DNA from: Brevundimonas sp.
GTDB taxonomy: Bacteria > Pseudomonadota > Alphaproteobacteria > Caulobacterales > Caulobacteraceae
Reading direction: 5' to 3'
DNA length: 8,447 nucleotides
Assembly (NCBI GenBank): GCA_024711185.1
Contig: JANJTI010000134.1
Location: 1-8,447 of the forward strand
Shown: positions 1 to 6,383 of the stretch, piece by piece
Numbering within the stretch: position 1 is the first letter of the stretch
How the letters are laid out: each line of letters begins with the position of its first letter
Notes under the pieces: model-generated
Databases searched by the model: none
What the model was told of the DNA's origin: nothing
Seen by the model: only the letters and a program-made list of their open reading frames with translations
Program-made: the position numbers and the translations under genes

Positions 1-291
1 GGCGAGCTCGCGGCGTTGGCCAACGCCGGGACGCTGGCGGCCTTCGTGGCGGTGGGGGCCTCGCTGATCGTGCTGCGCATTCAGCAGCCTAAGCGGGAGC
101 GGGTGTTCCGGGCGCCGCTGTGGCCGGTGGTCGGGCTGGGCGCCATCCTCGGCTGCCTGTACCTGTTCGTCAGCCTGCCGGTCTCGACCCAGATCAACTT
201 CTTCATCTGGAACGGCGCGGGCCTGGTGATCTACCTGCTGTTCGCGCGGCGCAACACGCGGCTGGCGAAGGGCGAGGAGGCCGAGGCCTGA
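1..291 (+). CDS. APC-family amino acid permease, C-terminal part (5' end outside window)
   Basis: Only the last 96 residues are present; the frame is open from the first base to a TGA at 289-291. The fragment has three hydrophobic stretches that read as the last transmembrane helices of a 12-helix inner-membrane transporter: roughly residues 9-26, 42-60 and 64-82. A basic cytoplasmic loop (IQQPKRERVFRAPLWP) lies between the first two, and a charged cytoplasmic tail (RRNTRLAKGEEAEA) ends the protein. The loop pattern of basic residues followed by FRAPLWP is typical of the APC superfamily (YfnA/cationic amino acid transporter-like permeases), which import amino acids by proton symport or exchange. 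Substrate cannot be read from this fragment. The stop overlaps the start of the following Hpt gene by one base, so the two are probably co-transcribed and translationally coupled. The family call is good, the specificity unknown. Confidence 0.85.
   Translation, partial: GELAALANAGTLAAFVAVGASLIVLRIQQPKRERVFRAPLWPVVGLGAILGCLYLFVSLPVSTQINFFIWNGAGLVIYLLFARRNTRLAKGEEAEA
274..280 (+). promoter_or_regulatory. Ribosome binding site of the Hpt gene
   Basis: GAGGAGG lies inside the last codons of the permease, 10 bases before the ATG at 291. It is a near-perfect Shine-Dalgarno sequence and is the main reason for choosing the 291 start over upstream in-frame codons. Confidence 0.7.
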
Positions 292-644
292 TGGCCCGCC
301 GGGACCTGTCGGGCGCGGTGGATTTCGCCGTGCTGGAGCGGATGACCGGCGGTGACGACACAGTCTCGGAGGAGGTGCTCGGCCTGTTCGTGCAGCAGGC
401 GGCGCTGTGGGCGCCCCTGCTGGACGTGCGCGAGGAGGCCTGGCGCGACGCCGTGCACACCATCCGGGGCGCGGCGGCGGGGATCGGAGCCGGGGCGCTG
501 GCTGCGGCCTGCCAGGCGGCCGAGGCGGCGGACAAGCCGGAGGCGCCGCCCTTGCTGGATCGGGTCAGGGACGCCCTGGAGGCCGCGCTGGCCGACGTGG
601 CGGCCTTCCGGCACGAGCTGATGCTGCGAGGACTGAGGCGCTAG
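291..644 (+). CDS. Stand-alone histidine phosphotransfer (Hpt) domain protein
   Basis: The protein has 117 residues, the size of a single Hpt domain, with no kinase, receiver or membrane segment. The core motif is HTIRGAAAGIG at residues 56-66. It matches the Hpt pattern H-x-x-K/R-G followed by a conserved glycine, so His56 is the predicted phospho-accepting histidine, with Arg59 in place of the usual Lys. Flanking sequence is strongly alpha-helical and Ala/Glu-rich, as expected for a four-helix bundle, and a conserved Cys (Cys76) follows the His helix as in many Hpt domains. Such proteins shuttle phosphate between hybrid histidine kinases and response regulators in the cytoplasm. No kinase or regulator is in the window, so the partners are unknown. 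The start at 291 overlaps the permease stop (TGATG) and has a strong ribosome binding site; the frame stays open upstream, but that part is a shadow of the permease. The stop TAG at 642-644 overlaps the stop of the opposing chorismate mutase gene. Confidence 0.82.
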   Translation: MARRDLSGAVDFAVLERMTGGDDTVSEEVLGLFVQQAALWAPLLDVREEAWRDAVHTIRGAAAGIGAGALAAACQAAEAADKPEAPPLLDRVRDALEAALADVAAFRHELMLRGLRR

Positions 645-988
645 CCGCGCGTGCGATCCCAGGCGGCGAATTCGTGGGCGATGCAGCTGTCGATGAGGGT
701 GCGCCAGACCGGTTCGGCAATGGCCGGCGACAGGCCGGCAGGGCCCGCGGCGGCGAGCACCTTCAGCACCACGTCCTCGATGCGGGCGTCGTCGTGTACG
801 ACGTCGCGGCTCGGCTTGAGGCGGGCGGCGGCGTCCATGTAGCGCTGGCGTTCGGCCAGCAGGACGACGAGGGCGCGGTCGAGCGCGTCGACGCCGTGGC
901 GGACCTCGGCCATGGAGGCGCAGGCTTCCGGGGCGACCCGGGCGTCGATGGCGACGGCGGTCGGGACGTCCTTCAGGTCAGCCGACAA
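641..988 (-). CDS. Chorismate mutase, AroQ class (monofunctional)
   Basis: A cytoplasmic all-helical enzyme that rearranges chorismate to prephenate, the branch point to phenylalanine and tyrosine. Numbered from the TTG at 988 (115 residues), residues 26-115 carry the AroQ pattern. Arg30, Arg47 (AERQRY), Lys58 (ARLKP), Asp66 and Arg69 line up by eye with E. coli chorismate mutase residues Arg11, Arg28, Lys39, Asp48 and Arg51; the position of E. coli Glu52 is Ile here. There is no prephenate dehydratase or dehydrogenase domain. Start choice is uncertain. TTG 988 has GGAG seven bases upstream and overlaps the fpr stop by 11 bases. An in-frame ATG at 1006 overlaps by 29 bases with a poor ribosome site. 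An internal ATG at 913 would still keep the catalytic core. It follows fpr closely enough to be translationally coupled to it. A salicylate-pathway lyase of the PchB type is a less likely alternative. Confidence 0.82.
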   Translation of the reverse strand: MSADLKDVPTAVAIDARVAPEACASMAEVRHGVDALDRALVVLLAERQRYMDAAARLKPSRDVVHDDARIEDVVLKVLAAAGPAGLSPAIAEPVWRTLIDSCIAHEFAAWDRTRG

Positions 989-1793
989 AGGCGCGCTCCA
1001 GCACATAGTCGCCGGGCTCGGCGTTGGAGCCTTCCTTCAGGCCGCAGCCCTCGAGCAGTTCGGCGGTCTCCTTGATCATGGCCATGGAGCCGCACAGCAT
1101 CACCCGGTCGCGATCGGGGGAGAAGCCTTCCGGCAGACCGAGGTCGCGGAACAGGTCGCCGGAGCGGATGCGGTCGGTGATCCGGCCGGGGGTCCCGAAG
1201 GGCTCGCGGGTGACGGTGGGATAGTAGGTCAGCTGGGCCTTGGCCTCGTCGCCGATCAGCGGGTCGTCGTGGATGCCCGTGGTGAGGAAGTCACGGTAGG
1301 TCAGGTCGGCGACGTTGCGCACGGTGTGGCAGACGATCACGCGGCCGAAACGGCTGTAGGTGTCGGGGTCGCGGGCGACGCTGAGCCAGGGGGCCAGGCC
1401 GGTGCCGGTGCCGATCAGCCACAGGCGCTCGCCCCCGGTGAGGGCGTCCAGCACCAGTGTGCCGGTGGGCTTCTTGCCCATCAACACGGTGTCGCCGGGC
1501 TGGATCTTCTGCAGGCGCGAGGTCAGGGGGCCGTCGGGGACCTTGATGGAGAGGAACTCCAGCTGTTCGTCCCAGCACGGGCTGGCGATGGAGTAGGCGC
1601 GCAGGATCGGCTTGCCGCCGTCCTCGCCGGGCAGGCCGATCATCACGAACTCGCCCGAGCGGAAGCGGAAGTCCTCCGGGCGCTCGACGCGGAAGCTGAA
1701 CAGCTGGTCGGTCCAGTGGTGGACCCACAGCACCTTCAGCTGGTGGAAGGGGGACGCCTTGGCGGGCGGGGCGGAGACGGCGACGTCGGTCAT
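978..1793 (-). CDS. fpr: Ferredoxin/flavodoxin-NADP(+) reductase, bacterial type
   Basis: A 271-residue soluble flavoprotein that moves electrons between NADP(H) and ferredoxin or flavodoxin. The N-terminal FAD-binding barrel carries RAYS at residues 65-68 (the RxYS motif that holds the FAD phosphates), followed by SPCWDEQLEFLSIKV. The C-terminal NADP-binding domain carries GTGTGLAP at 128-135 and the CHTVRNVADLTY segment. The protein ends in YVLERAFVG, the short tail seen in bacterial reductases of the Azotobacter/Rhodobacter type. Length is normal for the family. The start is the ATG at 1793 (MTDVAVSAPP...). The frame stays open upstream to a TTG at 1892, but that extension is Arg/Pro-rich low-complexity sequence overlapping the regulatory region and is not family-like. 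The ribosome site before 1793 is weak (AAGAAG). A chorismate mutase gene follows with overlapping ends. Members are often induced by oxidative stress; whether that holds here is unknown. Confidence 0.92.
   Translation of the reverse strand: MTDVAVSAPPAKASPFHQLKVLWVHHWTDQLFSFRVERPEDFRFRSGEFVMIGLPGEDGGKPILRAYSIASPCWDEQLEFLSIKVPDGPLTSRLQKIQPGDTVLMGKKPTGTLVLDALTGGERLWLIGTGTGLAPWLSVARDPDTYSRFGRVIVCHTVRNVADLTYRDFLTTGIHDDPLIGDEAKAQLTYYPTVTREPFGTPGRITDRIRSGDLFRDLGLPEGFSPDRDRVMLCGSMAMIKETAELLEGCGLKEGSNAEPGDYVLERAFVG
996..999 (-). promoter_or_regulatory. Probable ribosome binding site for the chorismate mutase TTG start
   Basis: Read on the minus strand this is GGAG, seven bases before the TTG at 988 and inside the end of fpr. 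It favours the TTG over the ATG at 1006, which has only a weak GAG at similar distance. Confidence 0.4.
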
Positions 1794-1880
1794 CGGGGGC
1801 TTCTTAGGGGGTGCGGGCCGCTGGCGGAAGGGCGTGCGCGCGCGCGCCCTGCCCCCGCCCCGGGCGGTTCTCCTGGCCAA

Positions 1881-1920
1881 ATGTGCACTCAAACAAAAAT
1901 TGGGTGCACATCGTGCACAT
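1881..1920. promoter_or_regulatory. Three GTGCACAT-type boxes around an AT-rich patch; candidate operator
   Basis: ATGTGCAC at 1881-1888 is the exact reverse complement of GTGCACAT at 1904-1911, which is repeated exactly at 1913-1920. The hexamer GTGCAC is itself palindromic. Centres are 21 bp apart (two helical turns) and then 9 bp apart. Between the first two boxes is the most A/T-rich stretch in the region. The regular arrangement upstream of both divergent genes suggests a transcription factor operator. The regulator is not identified. NtrC-type sites also use TGCAC/GTGCA arms, but the spacings here (15-17 and 3 bases) do not fit that consensus. Confidence 0.45.
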
Positions 1921-1933
1921 TCGGCGGCGAGGG

Positions 1934-1948
1934 TCGGCGAAAAGCCGA
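1934..1948. repeat. Small perfect hairpin TCGGC-GAAAA-GCCGA
   Basis: Five-base perfect arms with a five-base loop. It is short and could be chance in such GC-rich DNA. It lies between the GTGCAC boxes and the peptidase start, so it would be in the 5' leader of whichever transcript covers it. Confidence 0.3.
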
Positions 1949-1970
1949 GGACGGGAGCATAGCCGGGCGA

Positions 1971-1989
1971 TGCGACAGATCCGGTCGCA
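1971..1989. repeat. Perfect dyad TGCGAC-N7-GTCGCA
   Basis: Six-base perfect inverted arms around AGATCCG, 19 bases in all. The size and symmetry fit either a dimeric regulator site or a short hairpin in the peptidase leader. No known consensus recognised. Confidence 0.3.
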
Positions 1990-2038
1990 CGACGGACCCC
2001 CTTCCTCGGCGGACAGCCCGTGGATGGGCGGATAGGGG

Positions 2039-2076
2039 ATGACGGCGGCGAATTCCGCCTCTAGCGTCGCCGTCAT
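2039..2076 (+). promoter_or_regulatory. Hairpin across the translation start of the S9 peptidase gene
   Basis: Bases 2039-2047 (ATGACGGCG) are the exact reverse complement of 2068-2076 (CGCCGTCAT). With one G-U pair (2048/2067) and two more G-C pairs the RNA stem reaches 12 bp, with a 14-base loop (2051-2064). The 3' arm takes in the first two bases of the likely start codon at 2075-2077. A weaker, mutually exclusive hairpin can form inside it: GGCGG 2044-2048 with CCGCC 2055-2059. The arrangement could limit translation initiation, or the DNA dyad could be a binding site. Confidence 0.45.
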
Positions 2077-4330
2077 GCGCAACATCCTTCTCGCTTCCAC
2101 CCTTCTCGTCGCCACCCTCACGCCGCTGGCCGCGGCGATCGCGCAGGAGGCGCCGGGCTCGGCGATCCTGACCCCCGAGCGGGTGTTCGCCGACCCCGCC
2201 CTGGCCGGGCCGGTGGCCAAGGGGGTGTCGCTGTCGCCGGACGGGGAGCTGGTGGCCTTCCTGCGCTCGCGCGAGGACGACGTCGACGTGCAGGACCTGT
2301 GGGCCGCGCCGACGGGGGCGGGCGAGCCCTTCAAGCTGATCGACGCCCGGGCGCTGGTCCCGGACGCCGGCGAACTGTCGGAGGCCGAGAAGGCCCGGCG
2401 CGAGCGGATGCGGATCAGCGCCCGCGGCGTGGTCGAGTATTCGTGGGACGAGCAGGGGCGCTACATCCTCGCGCCGCTGGAGGGCGACGTCTTCCTGGCC
2501 GAACGTGCGGGCGGCGCCGTGCGCCGCCTGACCGAGACCGAGGCCGACGAGATCGACGCCAAGGTGTCTCCGGAGGGGAACTACGTCTCGTGGGTGCGGG
2601 ACCAGGATCTGATCGTCTACGACCTCGCCTCGGGACGGGAGACGCCGATCACCACCGACGGCGAGGGGCTGATCACCTGGGCGACGGCGGAGTTCATCGC
2701 CCAGGAGGAGATGGACCGCGACACCGGCTACTGGTGGAGCCCCGACGAACGCTACATCGCCCTGCAGCGCACCGACGAGTCAGGCGTCGACGTGATCCCG
2801 CGGCTGGACATCACCGGCGGCGGGGCGACGGTGGTGGAGCAGCGCTATCCGCGCGCCGGTCGTCCGAACGCGGTCGTCGAACTGTACGTGCACGACCGGC
2901 AGACGGGGCGGCGCACCAGGGTCGATCTGGGCCGGAATACGGACATCTATCTGGCGCGGGTCAACTGGTCGGCCGACGGCCGGACGCTTTACGTGCAGCG
3001 ACAGTCGCGCGACCAGAAGACGCTGGACCTGCTGAGCGTCGATCCGGCGACGGGCGCCAGCCGGGTGATCGTCACCCAGCGCTCCGACGCCTGGACGCCG
3101 CTGACCCACGATTTCAAGGCGCTGAAGGACGGGACTTTCATCTGGAGCTCCGAGGAGTCCGGCTGGCGGCATCTGTACCTCCATGATCGCGACGGGCGGC
3201 GGCTGCGGGCGATCACCAGCGGCGACTGGCCGGTGAAGTCGCTGGACGGGGTGAACCAGCAGACCGGCGAGGTCTTCTTCACCGCCTCGATGCGCGACGG
3301 GCGCGAGCTGCCGATCGAGCAGCAGCTGTTCCGCACCAGCCTGCGCGAGGAGACGGCGCCGACACCGGTGACCCCCGCAGGCGGTTGGTGGTCGACGTCG
3401 ATGAACCGCACCGGCACCGCCTTCGTCGGCAACTATTCGGACCTCGACACGCCGCCCCGTTCCGGCCTGTACCGCGCCGACGGGAGCTTCGTGCGCTGGA
3501 TCGAGGAGAACCGGCTGGACGCCAGCCACCCCTACTATCCGTACGTCTCGCGCCGGGGCGAGGTGACCTTCGGGTCGCTGGAGAGCCAGGGCGAGACCCT
3601 GGTCTGGCAGATGACCACACCGCCCGGGTTCGACCCTTCGCGGCAGTATCCGGTGGTGATGCAGGTCTACGGCGGTCCCTCGGGCGGAGGGGTGAAGCGC
3701 GCCTGGCAGCCCGCCACCAATCAACTGTTGACGGAGGCCGGCTACATCATCTTCCGGATGGACAACCGGGGCGAGGGCTACCGGTCGGCCGCGTTCAAGG
3801 AGGCGCTGCACCTGAAGATGGGCCAGCCTGAGATCGAGGATCAGGTTCGGGCAGCCAACTATCTGAGATCGCTCCCCTTCGTCGATGACCACCGCATCTC
3901 GGCCATGGGCTGGAGCTATGGCGGCTTCATGACCCTGCACATGCTGACCGAGCCGGAGATGGGTCTGGCCTCGGCCATTTCGGGGGCGCCGGTCACCGAC
4001 TGGAGCCTGTACGACACCCACTACACCGAGCGGTTCATGTCGACGCCGCAGGCGAACGCCGAGGGCTATGCGGCCTCGGACGTGGTTCCGCAGCTGAACC
4101 TGATGACCGGACGGCTGCTGCTGCTGCACGGCATGGCCGACGACAACGTCATCTTCGAGAACACCACCCGGGTCCTCAACGCACTGCAGGAGGGGAGCCT
4201 CCCGTTCGAGACCATGCTGTATCCCGGCCAGCGTCACGGCATCCGGGGCAATCCGAGGCAACTGCACCAATGGCGAACCTACCTGGACTTCCTCGACCGG
4301 ACGATCGGGTCGCGGGCGCAGGGCAGGTAA
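2075..4330 (+). CDS. Exported dipeptidyl-peptidase IV-like serine peptidase (family S9)
   Basis: A 751-residue secreted or periplasmic peptidase predicted to remove dipeptides, typically X-Pro or X-Ala, from peptide N termini. Numbered from the ATG at 2075, residues 1-24 form a signal peptide (MRNILLASTLLVATLTPLAA then AIA, likely cut before QEAPG). A DPPIV N-terminal beta-propeller follows, containing EFIAQEEMDRDTGYWWSPD. Its Glu211-Glu212 pair is the double-Glu motif that anchors the substrate's free amino group in true DPP IV enzymes. The C-terminal alpha/beta-hydrolase domain holds the catalytic triad Ser614 (GWSYGG), Asp689 (HGMADDNV) and His721 (GQRHG). All key residues are intact and the length is normal for bacterial members. 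An in-frame ATG at 2039 would add 12 residues ahead of the signal peptide, so 2075 is preferred, although neither start has a good ribosome site. A lipoprotein amidase follows after 54 bases, suggesting joint action on peptides. Confidence 0.93.
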   Translation: MRNILLASTLLVATLTPLAAAIAQEAPGSAILTPERVFADPALAGPVAKGVSLSPDGELVAFLRSREDDVDVQDLWAAPTGAGEPFKLIDARALVPDAGELSEAEKARRERMRISARGVVEYSWDEQGRYILAPLEGDVFLAERAGGAVRRLTETEADEIDAKVSPEGNYVSWVRDQDLIVYDLASGRETPITTDGEGLITWATAEFIAQEEMDRDTGYWWSPDERYIALQRTDESGVDVIPRLDITGGGATVVEQRYPRAGRPNAVVELYVHDRQTGRRTRVDLGRNTDIYLARVNWSADGRTLYVQRQSRDQKTLDLLSVDPATGASRVIVTQRSDAWTPLTHDFKALKDGTFIWSSEESGWRHLYLHDRDGRRLRAITSGDWPVKSLDGVNQQTGEVFFTASMRDGRELPIEQQLFRTSLREETAPTPVTPAGGWWSTSMNRTGTAFVGNYSDLDTPPRSGLYRADGSFVRWIEENRLDASHPYYPYVSRRGEVTFGSLESQGETLVWQMTTPPGFDPSRQYPVVMQVYGGPSGGGVKRAWQPATNQLLTEAGYIIFRMDNRGEGYRSAAFKEALHLKMGQPEIEDQVRAANYLRSLPFVDDHRISAMGWSYGGFMTLHMLTEPEMGLASAISGAPVTDWSLYDTHYTERFMSTPQANAEGYAASDVVPQLNLMTGRLLLLHGMADDNVIFENTTRVLNALQEGSLPFETMLYPGQRHGIRGNPRQLHQWRTYLDFLDRTIGSRAQGR

Positions 4331-4346
4331 CAAGCCGGACCGAATT

Positions 4347-4366
4347 GGCCGCGGAGTCTCGCGGTC
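4347..4366 (+). other. Intergenic hairpin after the peptidase gene, possible attenuating structure
   Basis: GGCCGCG (4347-4353) can pair with CGCGGTC (4360-4366) around a six-base loop, with one G-U pair. It is followed by TTCAAGGG, not a T run, so it is not a convincing intrinsic terminator. It sits just before the amidase ribosome site and might tune expression or stability between the two genes. Confidence 0.3.
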
Positions 4367-4369
4367 TTC

Positions 4370-4376
4370 AAGGGGG
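4370..4376 (+). promoter_or_regulatory. Ribosome binding site of the amidase gene
   Basis: AAGGGGG ends eight bases before the ATG at 4385. It supports that start even though it gives the lipoprotein signal an unusually long N-terminal region. Confidence 0.6.
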
Positions 4377-4384
4377 ACGTTGAT

Positions 4385-6007
<1,623 letters not shown>

Positions 6008-6083
6008 CAACCAAGGGAGAGCGGCGCCGTTGAGGCGGAATGCAGCACCCGTCCCCCCGCCCGGCGTCCCGTTCGCAGCTTCC

Positions 6084-6088
6084 GGAGG
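6084..6088 (+). promoter_or_regulatory. Ribosome binding site deciding the SemiSWEET GTG start
   Basis: GGAGG, seven bases before the GTG at 6096. An upstream in-frame TTG at 6030 has no comparable site and would add a 22-residue Pro/Arg-rich stretch not seen in this family. Confidence 0.65.
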
Positions 6089-6095
6089 CCGCCGC

Positions 6096-6383
6096 GTGAG
6101 CGAGGTGGTGGCCAACACCGTAGGGGTCGCCGCGGCCCTGTGCTCGATCACCAGCTTCGCGCCCCAGATGATCAAGATCTGGAAGGAGCAGGACGCCACG
6201 GCGGTGTCGCTGAAGACCTACTCCCTGACCGTGACCTGTTTCGCCCTGTGGGTGGTCTACGGGGTGATGACCGGCGCCTGGCCCGTGACCTTCGCCAACA
6301 CCTGCGCCCTGCTGATGGCGTCGGGCGTGCTGGCGATGAAGTGGCGGTTCAGTCGGCGAGCGCGGAGCGGATCAGCCGCATGA
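6096..6383 (+). CDS. SemiSWEET family sugar transporter (PQ-loop, three helices)
   Basis: A 95-residue inner-membrane protein with three hydrophobic helices, at about residues 5-25, 41-59 and 63-82, and a basic C-terminal tail (KWRFSRRAR). The PQ motif is at Pro23-Gln24 in SFAPQMIKIWKEQDATAVS, a pattern characteristic of the MtN3/saliva (SWEET) family. The family's bacterial members are half-size units that work as homodimers in passive sugar transport. Trp52 in helix 2 and Asn68 in helix 3 are candidates for the conserved pocket Trp and Asn of SemiSWEETs (alignment by eye, tentative). Length matches the family when the GTG at 6096 is used. The gene starts 88 bases after the amidase stop, on the same strand. 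Its last 35 bases overlap the end of the opposing cysNC gene. Substrate is not determinable from sequence. Confidence 0.87.
   Translation: MSEVVANTVGVAAALCSITSFAPQMIKIWKEQDATAVSLKTYSLTVTCFALWVVYGVMTGAWPVTFANTCALLMASGVLAMKWRFSRRARSGSAA

Larger units (their letters stand above)
1794..2074. promoter_or_regulatory. Divergent intergenic region between fpr and the S9 peptidase gene
   Basis: This is the only long non-coding stretch in the window and must hold the promoters of both the leftward fpr/chorismate mutase unit and the rightward peptidase gene. Going rightward it contains: a C/G-rich tract with a 16-base alternating GC run (1832-1847); a short AT-rich patch (about 1889-1901) flanked by three GTGCAC boxes; a small hairpin (1934-1948); a 6-bp dyad (1971-1989); and a hairpin reaching into the peptidase start codon (2039-2076). 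I could not identify convincing -35/-10 elements for either gene. The AT-rich patch is the likeliest place for polymerase to engage. Confidence 0.55.

Noticed and set aside
1794..1892. N-terminal extension of fpr to a TTG at 1892 (304 residues)
   Set aside because: The added 33 residues are Arg/Pro-rich, overlap the candidate operator, and are absent from the usual family length; the ATG at 1793 gives a normal 271-residue enzyme.
1881..1920. NtrC binding site reading of the TGCAC/GTGCA arms
   Set aside because: The gap between arms is too long in one pair and too short in the other for the NtrC consensus, and no sigma-54 -24/-12 element is visible.
912..2042. A 376-codon open frame on the plus strand opposite fpr and running into the intergenic region
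   Set aside because: Low-complexity composition, no ribosome site, and it opposes a gene with clear FAD and NADP motifs.
4347..4366. Intrinsic terminator between the peptidase and amidase genes
   Set aside because: The hairpin is real but short, contains a G-U pair, and is not followed by a T run, so I list it only as a structure.
6030..6095. N-terminal extension of the SemiSWEET gene to a TTG at 6030
   Set aside because: The GTG at 6096 has GGAGG at ideal spacing and gives the standard family length; the extension is Pro/Arg-rich and lies before the first membrane helix.
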